Origin: Actinoplanes lutulentus
Lineage (GTDB): Bacteria > Actinomycetota > Actinomycetes > Mycobacteriales > Micromonosporaceae
Direction of reading: 5' to 3'
DNA: 64,000 bases
Assembly (NCBI RefSeq): GCF_003259845.1
Contig: NZ_QLMJ01000016.1
Location: 1 to 64,000 of the forward strand
The position numbers and the translations under genes are program-made. Shown here in pieces: positions 27,949-36,742 of the stretch. The notes below the pieces were generated by a model, which saw only the letters and a program-made list of their open reading frames with translations, did no database searches and had not been told where the DNA came from. Every line of letters begins with the position of its first letter. Position 1 is the first letter of the stretch.

Positions 27949-28614
27949 ATGGGTCGACGGCTGGACAGGCTCACCTGGCAGGTCATGGTCAGTGAGGTCC
28001 GGCTCGGGCATCGGCAGTACCGGGTCGTGCGACCCGCGAAGCCGCCCGAGTTCGCCGGGCTCCACGAGGGCCGCCTCGGCGCCCAGTTCAACCTCGACAA
28101 GGACACGGCGAGGACGTTCGCCCAGGCGTGGGCTCTGGCCGCCCGGTCGCCGTACACGATCGTCTACCTGCCACTACGCCGCGCGAAACTCCCCCCGGGC
28201 ACCGGCTCGGGGCAGCCGCTCGACCTGGTGATGCTGCACCACCGGCTCGCGTTCCCGCCGTCGCGGTGGAAGCAGGTTCGTGCCCGGCTGGGGACCGGCA
28301 GGCCGCACAGCGTCAGCCTGCCCAGCGACGCGTGGCCGTCGAAGCCGATCGCCGACCATCGGCGGGCCTGGCACCGGGACTTCAGTGATCATCTTCGGTG
28401 GGAGATAGCCGCCGGCACGCTGATACTCACCGGCAGCCGCGAGGCGTTCGACCTGGAGAGCGATCAGATCCGCGCCCTGGCCGAGGAGGGACCGGCGCAT
28501 CGTGCGGGCACACCCGATGCGCACTGCTGCGCCGAGATCGGCATGGGCCGGATCCGGTTCCACTCCGACCGGCGCCGGCCGTACGGCGAGCTGCACGCCG
28601 AATACGTCCGATAG
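27949..28614 (+). CDS. Hypothetical protein
   Basis: 221 aa, not recognised. It is basic and soluble, with Trp/Arg-rich segments (MGRRLDRLTWQVMVSEVRLGHRQYRVV; PSRWKQVRARLGTGRPHSVSLPSDAWP; RAWHRDFSDHLRWEIAAGTLILTG). There is no signal peptide or membrane helix. The ATG at 27949 follows GAGAGGGGG, and the preceding 143 bp gap suggests its own promoter. Confidence 0.6.
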   Translation: MGRRLDRLTWQVMVSEVRLGHRQYRVVRPAKPPEFAGLHEGRLGAQFNLDKDTARTFAQAWALAARSPYTIVYLPLRRAKLPPGTGSGQPLDLVMLHHRLAFPPSRWKQVRARLGTGRPHSVSLPSDAWPSKPIADHRRAWHRDFSDHLRWEIAAGTLILTGSREAFDLESDQIRALAEEGPAHRAGTPDAHCCAEIGMGRIRFHSDRRRPYGELHAEYVR

Positions 28615-28754
28615 CACCGGCGTGACCGGATCTTCTTTTCTGCGCGGCCGGTCCCGGCTCGGGTTGGTATGCGCGCTACCGTCTGGTTATCGCGGCGGCC
28701 GTTTGACGATCCGCAGCGATCCGTCCGGTCTTTGATCTGCACGAGGAGACACCG

Positions 28755-28958
28755 ATGACCGACACCACCGGCGACGCCGATCCCACCGCTGACGCGGAAA
28801 CGGGAACCGACGAACCGCAGCCCTTCGAGAACCGGGCTGCCCGCCGCTCCAAGGGCAAGGCGGCCGCCAACCACGCCGACAACGGCTCGGGCCACGTCCA
28901 TGGCCGTTCCGGCACGGTGCAGAGCCCTCGCCAGTACGGCAACCGCCGCAGCGGCTGA
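28755..28958 (+). CDS. Small basic hydrophilic protein
   Basis: 67 aa, unrecognised. An acidic N-terminal half (MTDTTGDADPTADAETGTDEP) is followed by a Lys/Arg-rich half (ENRAARRSKGKAAANHADN, then QYGNRRSG), likely disordered. A GAGGAG ribosome site lies 7 bases before the ATG, and a strong terminator follows 18 bp after the stop, which supports a real gene. A nucleic-acid or ribosome partner is possible. Confidence 0.7.
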   Translation: MTDTTGDADPTADAETGTDEPQPFENRAARRSKGKAAANHADNGSGHVHGRSGTVQSPRQYGNRRSG

Positions 28959-28976
28959 TCTTCACCACGCCTGGTG

Positions 28977-29004
28977 ACGGCCGCACCCTGCTGGGTGCGG
29001 CCGT
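28977..29004. terminator. Bidirectional terminator
   Basis: ACGGCCGCACCC (28977-28988) pairs exactly with GGGTGCGGCCGT (28993-29004) around a TGCT loop. It lies between convergent genes ending at 28958 and 29014. Confidence 0.9.
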
Positions 29005-29013
29005 TACCGAGGC

Positions 29014-29745
29014 TCATCGCAGGGCGACCAGCCTCGCGTCCGCCGCACCGGTACGGATGTCGACCGCCCCGGTGAACCGCATTCCCGGCACCAGGTCACG
29101 AACCTCCGCGGCGTCGGCCGGCAGCAGGACCACCCGCAGGAATCCGGGAGCGGCGCCCGCCCCGTCCCCGTCGTCGACGCGCGGCACGACCCGCTGCACG
29201 GTGGCCTTCACGACGCGATCCAGCCCTTCCGCCTCGAGCCGGGCGACCATGCCCGGGCTGAGCTCCGGCAGTGATTCCACCGGCACGTCGGTCACGAACG
29301 TCAGCTCGGCCGGGTCGTACAGCTCGACGAACGGCTGGCCTGGTTGCAGGGTGCTCCCCATGGTCGCCGGCTGGTCGACGACGATGCCGGCCCGGGGCGC
29401 CACCAGGGTGAGCTTGCGCAGCACCGGCTCACCGTCCGAGTCGGTCGTGGTGACCTCGACGACGCCGAGTTTCGCACCGGCCTTGACCTGCTGCTCCGCG
29501 CGTACCGAAACCTGGGTGATCTGTCCCGGGCGCGGGGTTTCGACGGGGATGGGCTGAGCGGTGAGGGTGACCGTCCCGAGATCGATGCGGGCCGCGTCGG
29601 TCACCCGGTCCGCGGTGAGCTTCACGAAGATCAGGACCGCGGCGGCCACCATGAACAGCACGATCAGCCGAGCCCGCCACTTGCGGCCGGTCGTCTTGGC
29701 GGGCCGGCGGGTCTCCAGGTAGGAAGCGACTGCGGTATCGGTCAT
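29014..29745 (-). CDS. HlyD-like periplasmic-adaptor protein of a polysaccharide synthase
   Basis: 243 aa. A cytoplasmic N terminus of about 25 residues is followed by one membrane helix (LIVLFMVAAAVLIFVKL) and an extracytoplasmic biotinyl/HlyD-type barrel (VETPRPGQITQVSVRAEQQVKAGAKLGVVEV; LVAPRAGIVVDQPATMGSTLQPGQPFVELYD). This is the layout of BgsB/Alg44-type partners of processive glycosyltransferases, which help pass the glucan through the envelope. The ATG overlaps the synthase stop by 4 bases. The presence of such a protein in a Gram-positive-type cell implies a role on the outer face of the membrane. Confidence 0.82.
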   Translation of the reverse strand: MTDTAVASYLETRRPAKTTGRKWRARLIVLFMVAAAVLIFVKLTADRVTDAARIDLGTVTLTAQPIPVETPRPGQITQVSVRAEQQVKAGAKLGVVEVTTTDSDGEPVLRKLTLVAPRAGIVVDQPATMGSTLQPGQPFVELYDPAELTFVTDVPVESLPELSPGMVARLEAEGLDRVVKATVQRVVPRVDDGDGAGAAPGFLRVVLLPADAAEVRDLVPGMRFTGAVDIRTGAADARLVALR

Positions 29746-31382
29746 CTCGGTGTCCTCTCAGCGCTCACGTCGGCCATCGCCGAGCTGACCAGTTCGTCGG
29801 TCTCCTCCCAGCGGGCCGGCCAGGGCAGCGCCCGGGCCAGCAGGGCGCCGGCCTTGCGTCGTTCCAGCCGTTGTTTGATGGCCCGCGGCGCGACCACCGC
29901 CTCGGCGATGATCCGGCCCAGCACGAGCACGTAGATCGAGGCCCAGGCGATCGACAGCCCGACCGCCGCCACGTCGGTGCCGAGCAGCGGCAGGGTGCTG
30001 ACGCCGACCGCGATGGCCAGCGCGTTCAGCAGGAAGAGGGCCACGTGCGGCAGGACCAGTTCGATCCCGGGGAGCCCGGACGGGCCGGCGTTGGTGACCG
30101 TCCACTTCACGTGCCGTTTGAACAGCGACATGACCAGCGCGCGTACGTGGATCGGGGCCGCACCGATGCTGGTGACGATCGCGGAGACCTTGAAGCCGCC
30201 GAGCTGCAGAATAGTCACGATCATGATGAGCGCGTAGAACGGGGCGTAGTGCACGAGCCAGGTGCTCAGGTCCGCCTGGATGGGGCTGAGCCCGAACAGC
30301 AGGTACACCGCCGGCAGGCACATCAGGATGAGCGCCGCCACCGACAGCAGATAGTTGACGCCGGCGAGCAGGTATTGGAACCGCTGGTCCATGGTCAGCG
30401 CGCTGCGGCGGAACAGGCCGCCACGGAACATCACCTCGAAAGCCCCGTACGCCCACCGGAACTGCTGTTTGAAATAGGGCAACAGGCTGTCCGGGGCAAG
30501 ACCACGAGCCAGGACCTCGGGTACGAAGAACGAGCGCCAGCCCCGCCGATGCAGCTCGATGGACGTCCAGATGTCCTCGGAGTTGCTGGCCGTGTGCATG
30601 CCGACGATCTCCCGCAGCGCCGTACGCCGGAAGATCACGTTGGTGCCGACGCAGAAGACCGCGTTGAAGTGGTTGCGGCCCGGCAGCACCAGCTCGTAGA
30701 AGATCCGCTGTGACTCGGCCGCCCCCTCGGCGACCAGGCCTTTCGCACTGGGGAAGGCCTGCGGGGTCTGCACGAACGCGACCTTGGCGTCCTGCATGTG
30801 CGGCAGGGCGCGCAGCAGGAAGTCCGGACTGGGCACGTGGTCGGCGTCCAGGATCACCACGAACTCGCCGTCGGTCCGGCGCAGTGCCGCGTTGATGTTG
30901 CCGGCTTTCGCGTACACATGCTCTGTCCGGCGCAGATAGCCGACGCGTTCGACGGCGCAGGCGTCGCGCAGAGCGTCGCTGTTGCCGTCGTCGAGGACCC
31001 AGGTCTGGTGCGCGACCCGCATGTCGCGGGCGGCGCGCACGGTGACCAGAACGATCTCCAGCGGCTCGCCGTAGACGGTGATGAACACGTCGATCGACGG
31101 CGCCAGGGCGCCGGTGGTGAGCCGGCGCCGCCAGGCGAAGACCTCCGGCGGGTCGGGCTGGTAGTTGTTGGCCAGCACTGTCCACCACATCGCCAGGGCG
31201 TTGAAGATCGTGATTCCTTCGGCGAACAGGACCAGTCCCCAGATCCAGACGTTGCCCCGATATGCCGGGTTCAACAGGAAGATCATGTAGAAGAGCGTCA
31301 CGCAGAGGGCGACGAACACGACGACGCGGGTGGATCGCTGGATCGGCTGCCAGGACAGCTCGCTGACGGGCCCGATGCTCAT
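29742..31382 (-). CDS. Processive family 2 glycosyltransferase (beta-glucan synthase type)
   Basis: 546 aa. Membrane helices lie at the N terminus (VVVFVALCVTLFYMIFLL; IWGLVLFAEGITIFNALAM) and there are four or five in the C-terminal third. The GT-A domain between has the cellulose-synthase set: VFITVYGEPLEIV, LDDGNSD, LDADHVPSPDFL (DxD), a TSNSEDIWTSIELHRRGW segment with catalytic Asp (TED-like), and QQFRWAYGAF (QxxRW). No PilZ domain follows, unlike BcsA. Curdlan and mixed-linkage glucan synthases (CrdS, BgsA) have this form. The product is likely a beta-glucan from UDP-glucose, exported as it is made. Confidence 0.87.
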   Translation of the reverse strand: MSIGPVSELSWQPIQRSTRVVVFVALCVTLFYMIFLLNPAYRGNVWIWGLVLFAEGITIFNALAMWWTVLANNYQPDPPEVFAWRRRLTTGALAPSIDVFITVYGEPLEIVLVTVRAARDMRVAHQTWVLDDGNSDALRDACAVERVGYLRRTEHVYAKAGNINAALRRTDGEFVVILDADHVPSPDFLLRALPHMQDAKVAFVQTPQAFPSAKGLVAEGAAESQRIFYELVLPGRNHFNAVFCVGTNVIFRRTALREIVGMHTASNSEDIWTSIELHRRGWRSFFVPEVLARGLAPDSLLPYFKQQFRWAYGAFEVMFRGGLFRRSALTMDQRFQYLLAGVNYLLSVAALILMCLPAVYLLFGLSPIQADLSTWLVHYAPFYALIMIVTILQLGGFKVSAIVTSIGAAPIHVRALVMSLFKRHVKWTVTNAGPSGLPGIELVLPHVALFLLNALAIAVGVSTLPLLGTDVAAVGLSIAWASIYVLVLGRIIAEAVVAPRAIKQRLERRKAGALLARALPWPARWEETDELVSSAMADVSAERTPR

Positions 31383-31385
31383 CGG

Positions 31386-32306
31386 TCAGGCACCTTTCTT
31401 CGTGGAGACCGCGACACGATCGACGAGCATGGGAACGCCGGGTTTCGTCGCGGCGGTGGCGCCACCACCGAATCCGGCCGGGAAAGCGCCGCCGATGGCG
31501 ACGTTCAGGATCACGAAGAAGCCGTGATGGTTCGCCTTCTCCCAGGTGGCGGCGTCGACCTTGTCGGCGGACACGGTGAAGGTCTGCTTGTCGTCGACGT
31601 ACCAGCGCAGCTGTTCGGGTGTCACACTGCGGTCGAACTCGATGGCGTAGGTGTGGAAATCACTGCGGCACCCCGCGCACGGCTGCTCGCCGCTGCCGAT
31701 CCCGGTCGGTTCCCCGCAGGGCCCGGCGACCGGTTCCCCGCAGTGCAACGTCTGCCACACCGAGTCACGGCCGTTTACGGCTTCCATGACGTCCCACTCG
31801 CCGACGTGCGGCCAGTTCGTCGATCCCACCGGCCGGGCGGGTTCGCCGAGCGCCCAGAACGCCGCCCAGTACCCGGCCGCCTCGGCGCCGGTCACATCTG
31901 GCTGACGCAGAACGGCCTCGATCCGGACGCTCCCACCGGGCGGCGCGGCGAAGTCGGAACGCTGCGTCTCCACCCTCGCTGACGTCCACGCGCCCGCACC
32001 GTCACGCAGCGGCGTGATCGCCAGGTGCCCGTCGCCGTCGAGCTGGACGTTCGCGGGCTTGTCGGTCGACGTCTCGACCTGCCCGGTCCCCCACGCGGGC
32101 GCCCCGCCGGGATAACCGGTGCCGGTCGCGGGCAGCCAGTCCGATGCCGGCAGCCCACTACCGGCCGGCCCGTCGAAATCGTCACTCCACACGAGCGTCC
32201 AGCCGGACTCAGATTCCGGTGCCGATGGTGTGCAGGCCACACCGGCGGTGGCGACGAGCAGCGCCAGACCGAGGACAGCAGGCCATCGAGAGAGAAGAGG
32301 GTGCAT
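31386..32306 (-). CDS. GH16 endo-beta-glucanase lipoprotein
   Basis: 306 aa. The signal LALLVATAGVACTPSAP contains a lipobox (GVAC), so it is probably anchored outside the membrane. The GH16 domain begins WTLVWSDDFDGPAGSGLP. The catalytic motif is GEWDVMEAVNG (ExDxxE form, about 165-175). A GYWAAFWALGEP strand precedes it, and the C terminus LNVAIGGAFPAGFGGG is typical. Such enzymes cut beta-1,3 or mixed beta-1,3/1,4-glucans. Placed 3 bp before the glucan-synthase gene, it is likely to edit or release the same polymer. Start at ATG 32306; a GTG at 32342 is the alternative. Confidence 0.87.
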   Translation of the reverse strand: MHPLLSRWPAVLGLALLVATAGVACTPSAPESESGWTLVWSDDFDGPAGSGLPASDWLPATGTGYPGGAPAWGTGQVETSTDKPANVQLDGDGHLAITPLRDGAGAWTSARVETQRSDFAAPPGGSVRIEAVLRQPDVTGAEAAGYWAAFWALGEPARPVGSTNWPHVGEWDVMEAVNGRDSVWQTLHCGEPVAGPCGEPTGIGSGEQPCAGCRSDFHTYAIEFDRSVTPEQLRWYVDDKQTFTVSADKVDAATWEKANHHGFFVILNVAIGGAFPAGFGGGATAATKPGVPMLVDRVAVSTKKGA

Positions 32307-32755
32307 CAAATCGGTCAACCTCGGGGGATCGCAGTTCCGCACGCTGGCGGGTTGATCGTGGCCGAGGTCCGGGGCCGCACCATCACGCTAGCGACAACGC
32401 CGGAGGTCCGCAGAGCATCGACGCCCGCCTGTCAGATGGCGCACCCTAAAAAGTGACGCAAGTCAATACTTCAGAAGATCAAATTCACATTCATGTGCCC
32501 GCCTGAGTGGGTGGTCACCCTGGGGCCCTCCCGGGGAGAACGGCCTGCGTGCGTGGTCACCCTCACCCCATGCGGCTACGCCGCACCCACCCCTGCGGCA
32601 CGCTCGCCGCCGGTGTGGGCGATTCGGTGCTGTGAAGCCCGACACGCAATGACTCCGACGGATATGTCGCGGATCACAGCGGGACCGCCAACCTTTACCG
32701 GGCTTGCGCGTCCTCCCTGGTGACAGTGCACCGACCGACAGTGCTGGAGCTTGAG
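32307..32755. other. Divergent intergenic region with two GTGGTCACCCT repeats
   Basis: A 449-bp gap between the GH16 gene and a secreted protein. It holds GTGGTCACCCT at 32511-32521 and again at 32553-32563, 42 bp apart, the first within the dyad GGGTGGTCACCCT. A relatively AT-rich patch (about 32448-32495) is a probable promoter region. Short open frames here have no ribosome site and look like chance. Confidence 0.5.
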
Positions 32756-33187
32756 ATGCGCAGATCCACCCGGACCCTCGCGGTCGCCGCCGGAGCCGTG
32801 GCCGTCATCGCCATCGGCGGGGTGACCACCGCCATGGCCTTCGCCGACGAAGCGCCGCCCGCGCCGGTGCCGGCCACCTCGACGGCCTCGGCAACGGCGG
32901 CGACCGGGACCGTGGAAGCGACCCCAGCGGCCACCACGGCCGAACAGACCGCCTCCACCGCCGTCCCGGATGCCGAGCCGACAACAATGGATTCCGCTCG
33001 CGAGGCCACCCCCGCGCCGGAACCCACCGCCGCCGAGCGCACGGTGACCGCCGAGCCGGCGCGCACCGCTTCCACGCGCAGGGCGACCGCCGCACCGGCG
33101 CCGACCGTCTCCGCCCGTGAGGTGACCCCGGAGCCGACCCGGATCGCCGAGACCCGGACGCCGGCGCCGACCCGGACCGCTTCCTGA
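32756..33187 (+). CDS. Secreted Ala/Pro/Thr-rich protein
   Basis: 143 aa. The start ATG at 32756 follows GGAG by 7 bases. The signal peptide is MRRSTRTLAVAAGAVAVIAI, followed by GGVTTAMAFADE (cleavage near AFA). The rest is low complexity, with repeated AT/PTP/EPT motifs (APEPTAAERTVTAEP, TPEPTRIAETRTPAPTRTAS), so it is probably an extended, perhaps glycosylated surface or secreted segment. No folded domain is seen. A strong terminator follows within 7 bp. Confidence 0.65.
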   Translation: MRRSTRTLAVAAGAVAVIAIGGVTTAMAFADEAPPAPVPATSTASATAATGTVEATPAATTAEQTASTAVPDAEPTTMDSAREATPAPEPTAAERTVTAEPARTASTRRATAAPAPTVSAREVTPEPTRIAETRTPAPTRTAS

Positions 33188-33193
33188 GGGTGT

Positions 33194-33224
33194 GGCGCGC
33201 CGGCCGTACGGTGGCCGGCGCGCC
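33194..33224 (+). terminator. Terminator hairpin
   Basis: GGCGCGCCGGCC (33194-33205) pairs perfectly with GGCCGGCGCGCC (33213-33224) around 7 bases, just after the stop at 33187. It separates the secreted protein from the sigma-factor operon. Confidence 0.85.
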
Positions 33225-33266
33225 CCCGGTCCGCCCGCCACTCCGACCCACCCCGCGAGGCCCTTT

Positions 33267-33836
33267 GTGATCTTCGTGTTGCCGATACCCCTCTCGCTGC
33301 TGCGCTGGAGGCGAGGGGCCTCGGCCAGCCCCGTCGTGACGGCTGTTCCCGCGGCACCCGCGATCGACGAGCTCTATCGGGAACGGCGCCTGCCACTGGT
33401 CCGGCTGGCCGTCCTCATGGTCGACGACCTGCCCACCGCGGAGGACATCGTCCAGGACGTCTTCACCCGGCTCTACCGCCGGCACGGCACCGGTCTCGGC
33501 GACATCGCCGATCCGAACGCGTACCTGGTGTCGGCCGTCATGAACGCCGCCCGGTCGGCGCTGCGCTGGCGGCGGATCGCGCGGGCGTACCTGCCGCCAC
33601 GCCCGGATCCGGCGCCCGCCGCCGAGGACGAGGCCCTGCTCGGCGCCGGCGACCGGGAGGTGATCCGGGCGCTCGGCCGGCTCACCACCCGTCAGCGTCA
33701 GGTCATGGTCCTGCGGTACTGGTCGGGCTTCTCCGAACGGGAGATCGCCGGCGCCCTGCGGATCACCACCGGAACCGTCAAGTCGACCGCGCACCGCGCC
33801 CTGACGCTGTTACGCGCCCAGCTGGGGGAACAATGA
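33267..33836 (+). CDS. ECF/SigE-type RNA polymerase sigma factor
   Basis: 189 aa from a GTG at 33267 with GCGAGG 6 bases upstream. Region 2 spans IDELYRERRLPLVRLAVLMVDDLPTAEDIVQDVFTRLYRR (about 34-73). Region 4 is LTTRQRQVMVLRYWSGFSEREIAGALRITTGTVKSTAHRALTLLRAQL (about 139-186). It belongs to the actinobacterial SigE-related ECF group that lacks long extensions. The next gene overlaps by 4 bases and encodes a membrane protein, the usual place for a cognate anti-sigma partner. The signal sensed is unknown. Confidence 0.92.
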   Translation: MIFVLPIPLSLLRWRRGASASPVVTAVPAAPAIDELYRERRLPLVRLAVLMVDDLPTAEDIVQDVFTRLYRRHGTGLGDIADPNAYLVSAVMNAARSALRWRRIARAYLPPRPDPAPAAEDEALLGAGDREVIRALGRLTTRQRQVMVLRYWSGFSEREIAGALRITTGTVKSTAHRALTLLRAQLGEQ

Positions 33837-34315
33837 CCGACAACGATCTGGAACGCCGCCTGCGGGCGGCACTGTCCGCCCGGGCCACCACCGTCACGAG
33901 CCGGGACCTGCGGTACGAGCCGGTGCCCTCCCGGGCCGCCGACCGGAGCACGACGGCCCGCTGGTGGCTGCCGCTGGCCGCGGGCCTCGCCGCCGCGACG
34001 GTCTCGATCACAGCGTTCGCGCTGCTCAGGCCGGCGGAGCCGACGCCGATGCCGCCTGCCTCACCCGCGTCCCCTGCCGCCCCCGATTCGTCCGGTTCAC
34101 CCGCCGCGCCCGCATCACCCACCTCGACGGCGACGTCCGGATCCGCCACCTCACCGGCGCGGCCTGCCCTGCCGACCTCGCGCCTTTCGCCGACCTCCAT
34201 CCCGGAAAGGGGCCCGTCCGTCACACCGCCCACGCCCGAGCGCTCATCGTCCACGGCCGAGCCGCAGCCGACCGCGTCCGAAGCCGGCCGGACCGTCACA
34301 CCCACCACGCGCTGA
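33833..34315 (+). CDS. Single-pass membrane protein, putative sigma-factor partner
   Basis: 160 aa. A cytoplasmic part of about 45 residues (MTDNDLERRLRAALSARATTVTSRDLRYEPVPS) precedes one membrane helix (WWLPLAAGLAAATVSITAFALL). A Pro/Ser/Thr-rich external tail follows. No zinc-binding HxxxCxxC anti-sigma motif is present, so if it restrains the sigma factor it does so without a ZAS domain. Its start overlaps the sigma gene by 4 bases (ATGA). Function otherwise unassigned. Confidence 0.7.
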   Translation: MTDNDLERRLRAALSARATTVTSRDLRYEPVPSRAADRSTTARWWLPLAAGLAAATVSITAFALLRPAEPTPMPPASPASPAAPDSSGSPAAPASPTSTATSGSATSPARPALPTSRLSPTSIPERGPSVTPPTPERSSSTAEPQPTASEAGRTVTPTTR

Positions 34316-34403
34316 GCCGCTCCGGCCTCGCCGCGTGTCGCGGCGGTCACCCCGGGCACGGACGGGACATCGCCGCGGCGGAACCTGTGGCATCTTATTG
34401 ATC

Positions 34404-36341
34404 ATGTCGATGCCCGCCGACGATCTGGCTGAATATTCAAGTACCGCAGGGCAGGAACCGTGGGAACCCGACCGGATCGCCCGGTGGATTGACCGGGACC
34501 GGGTCCGGGCGGTGGCCCTCGCCCTGATCGTGGTGTCGGTGGCCTGGCGGGCGGTCATCGCCGTCCGGGGTTACTTCTCCCAGGACGAGTTCGTGATCGC
34601 CGCCCGGGCGATCGACACCGGGTTGACCCCGGGCTTCCTGTTCGAGGTCTTCAACGGTCACCTGATGCCGGGTGGCCTTCTGCTGGCCTGGCTGCTGGTC
34701 CGCGTCGACGGGCTCGCGGGCTGGCCCTGGGCGCTGATGCTCGTGGTCGGACAGGCCGCGGTGAGCGTGGCGTTCTATCTGCTGCTGCGTACGCTCCTGC
34801 GGCCCGGGTGGGCCCTGCTGGTGCCGCTGTCGATGTTCCTGTTCAGCACGCTGACCCTGGAGGTCAGCTCGCTGTGGATGGTCGGCCTGCTGATCCTGCC
34901 GGTCCAGCTGTCCATGGTTCTCGCCATCGCGGCCCAGATGCGGTACGCCCGCACCGGCCGGCACCGGTACGCGATCCATGTGGTGCTGGCGGTGCTGCTC
35001 GGGCTGGCCTTCGACACCAAGGCCCTGCTGACCGTCCCCCTGCTGTTCGTGCTGGCCGCCGCCCTGTTCTGCAGCGGGGGCCTGATCAGCAGCATCGGGG
35101 AGGCGATCCGCCGGTTCTGGGTCGGCTGGGTGTCATTGACGGTGCTGTGCCTTGCCTACCTGCCGTTCTACCTGACTCGCCCGGTACCGGAGCTGGAGCA
35201 GAACACGGAACCCGGCAACATCGTCAACTTCATACGGGATCTCATCGGGGTCAACCTGGTGCCCGCCCTGGTCGGTGGCCCCTGGCGATGGACGCACGCC
35301 GGCGACGGCCCGCCCCTGATCTTCACGCCCACACCGGGTGTCTGGCTCGCCTGGGCGGTACTCCTGGTGGTGGTCGTGGTGACCGTGCGGCGCCGCGCCG
35401 TGGCACGCCGGGCGTGGCTGACGCTGCTCTCGTTCGTCGCCATCGTGACCGGGCTGTTCGTCGTGACCCGCCTCGGCACCAGCCTCGGCAGCATCGCCGG
35501 CCTGGTTCCCCGCTACCTGTCGGACGTCGCGGTGGTCGCGGCGCTGTGCGTCGGCGTCGCGCTCCTGGGCCTGCGCAACGCCGACGCACAGGGCCGCACC
35601 ACTGTCGTCCCCCAGGACGAGCCCGGCGCTGTCGTCTCCCAGCACGAGCCCGGTGCGGCGGCGTCGCCACCGCCGGTGCGAGGAACCGTCGCGTACGCGA
35701 TGAGGGTGGCCGCCGCGGTCGTCGTCGCGATTCTCGCCGCCGGCAATCTGTGGAGCATCGACCGCTTCAACGACGTGTGGGCGACGAAGGACGGGCGCGA
35801 GTACCTGTCGACGGCACAGGACGAGCTGGCCGGGGCACCACCCGGCACCGCCATGGTGGACAACATCGTGCCGGACCGGGTCGTCGCCGGTTACTTCCAC
35901 CCGGACAACCTGCAGTCGCACTTCTTCCGTGCCGCGCGCCTGAAGCCGGTCTTCGTGACCGAGGCCGTGCAGGCGTCGATGTTCGACGACAAGGGCCGGA
36001 TCCGGCCGGCGATCGTCGACGGCCTGGACATCGTCCCCGGCCCGGTAGCCGACTGCGGCCACCGGATCGCCTCCGGCCGCGCCCTCCGCATCCCCCTGGA
36101 GGGAACCGCCCAGGACTGGCCGTGGTGGATCCACATCGGCTACATGAGCTCCGGCGACTCGACCATCACCTTCCGGATGGGCGAGTCAACCCACACGTTC
36201 GAGGCGCGACGGGGCCTCAGCCAGATCTTCTTCCAGCTGCAAGCACAGGGCGACGCGGTAGAACTCCGCGCCAACGACCCGAACGTAACCCTCTGCACCC
36301 AGCAAATCACCGTCGGCAGAATCGGCCCCATGCCGGAGTAA
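34404..36341 (+). CDS. Large polytopic membrane protein, glycosyltransferase-C-like
   Basis: 645 aa. About ten or eleven membrane helices lie between residues 30 and 450, then a soluble C-terminal domain of about 190 residues ends with a jelly-roll-like stretch. An acidic motif lies in the first external loop (YFSQDEFVIAARAID), as in GT-C glycosyltransferases that use lipid-phosphate sugars. A short repeat (VVPQDEPGAVVSQHEPGAAAS) is in a cytoplasmic loop. Start at ATG 34404; an upstream in-frame ATG lacks support. Substrate unknown; cell-envelope glycan assembly is likely. Confidence 0.65.
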   Translation: MSMPADDLAEYSSTAGQEPWEPDRIARWIDRDRVRAVALALIVVSVAWRAVIAVRGYFSQDEFVIAARAIDTGLTPGFLFEVFNGHLMPGGLLLAWLLVRVDGLAGWPWALMLVVGQAAVSVAFYLLLRTLLRPGWALLVPLSMFLFSTLTLEVSSLWMVGLLILPVQLSMVLAIAAQMRYARTGRHRYAIHVVLAVLLGLAFDTKALLTVPLLFVLAAALFCSGGLISSIGEAIRRFWVGWVSLTVLCLAYLPFYLTRPVPELEQNTEPGNIVNFIRDLIGVNLVPALVGGPWRWTHAGDGPPLIFTPTPGVWLAWAVLLVVVVVTVRRRAVARRAWLTLLSFVAIVTGLFVVTRLGTSLGSIAGLVPRYLSDVAVVAALCVGVALLGLRNADAQGRTTVVPQDEPGAVVSQHEPGAAASPPPVRGTVAYAMRVAAAVVVAILAAGNLWSIDRFNDVWATKDGREYLSTAQDELAGAPPGTAMVDNIVPDRVVAGYFHPDNLQSHFFRAARLKPVFVTEAVQASMFDDKGRIRPAIVDGLDIVPGPVADCGHRIASGRALRIPLEGTAQDWPWWIHIGYMSSGDSTITFRMGESTHTFEARRGLSQIFFQLQAQGDAVELRANDPNVTLCTQQITVGRIGPMPE

Positions 36342-36381
36342 CGCACCGCAACCAGAGCCTCGCCCAGCCCGAACACCGCGC

Positions 36382-36421
36382 CGCCAGTCACCACCGACCT
36401 ATAGACAGGTGGTGACTGGCG
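36382..36421 (+). terminator. Terminator hairpin
   Basis: CGCCAGTCACCACC (36382-36395) pairs perfectly with GGTGGTGACTGGCG (36408-36421) around 12 bases. ATCCTATTT follows. It lies 40 bp after the stop of the membrane-protein gene. Confidence 0.85.
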
Positions 36422-36538
36422 ATCCTATTTCGACCGCGAACGCACGAGTTTCCGGGAAGGCCGCCCACAGCGTGTCGACCTCAGGTGACCCGCGAGCACC
36501 CTGATCACGCGCTGCCACCATAAACGGCGAACAGCGCC

Positions 36539-36588
36539 GAATCTTGGAACCCTGTGGTGTCCAGAACACCCACAGGTCTCCAAGATTC
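36539..36588. repeat. Long imperfect hairpin
   Basis: GAATCTTGGA (36539-36548) pairs exactly with TCCAAGATTC (36579-36588). Inside, CCTGTGGTGT pairs with ACACCCACAGG with one bulge. Non-coding; a terminator, an RNA element or a mobile-repeat remnant are all possible. Confidence 0.65.
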
Positions 36589-36742
36589 GCCCGGAAACGG
36601 CGGCCCCCTTGCCTGGCGCTCACCCTCCGTGACGGCTCCGGGAGGGTGATGGGCACCGCCCGGCGGGACACGCGGTTCCCGTCGAAAGCGTCCCTGAGCC
36701 GTGGCCACCCATCACCGCAGAGGCGAAAGTCGAGTACCGCTC

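Noticed and set aside
36399-36671. 90-aa open frame in the repeat-rich gap
   Set aside because: Begins without a ribosome site and runs through two hairpins; chance.
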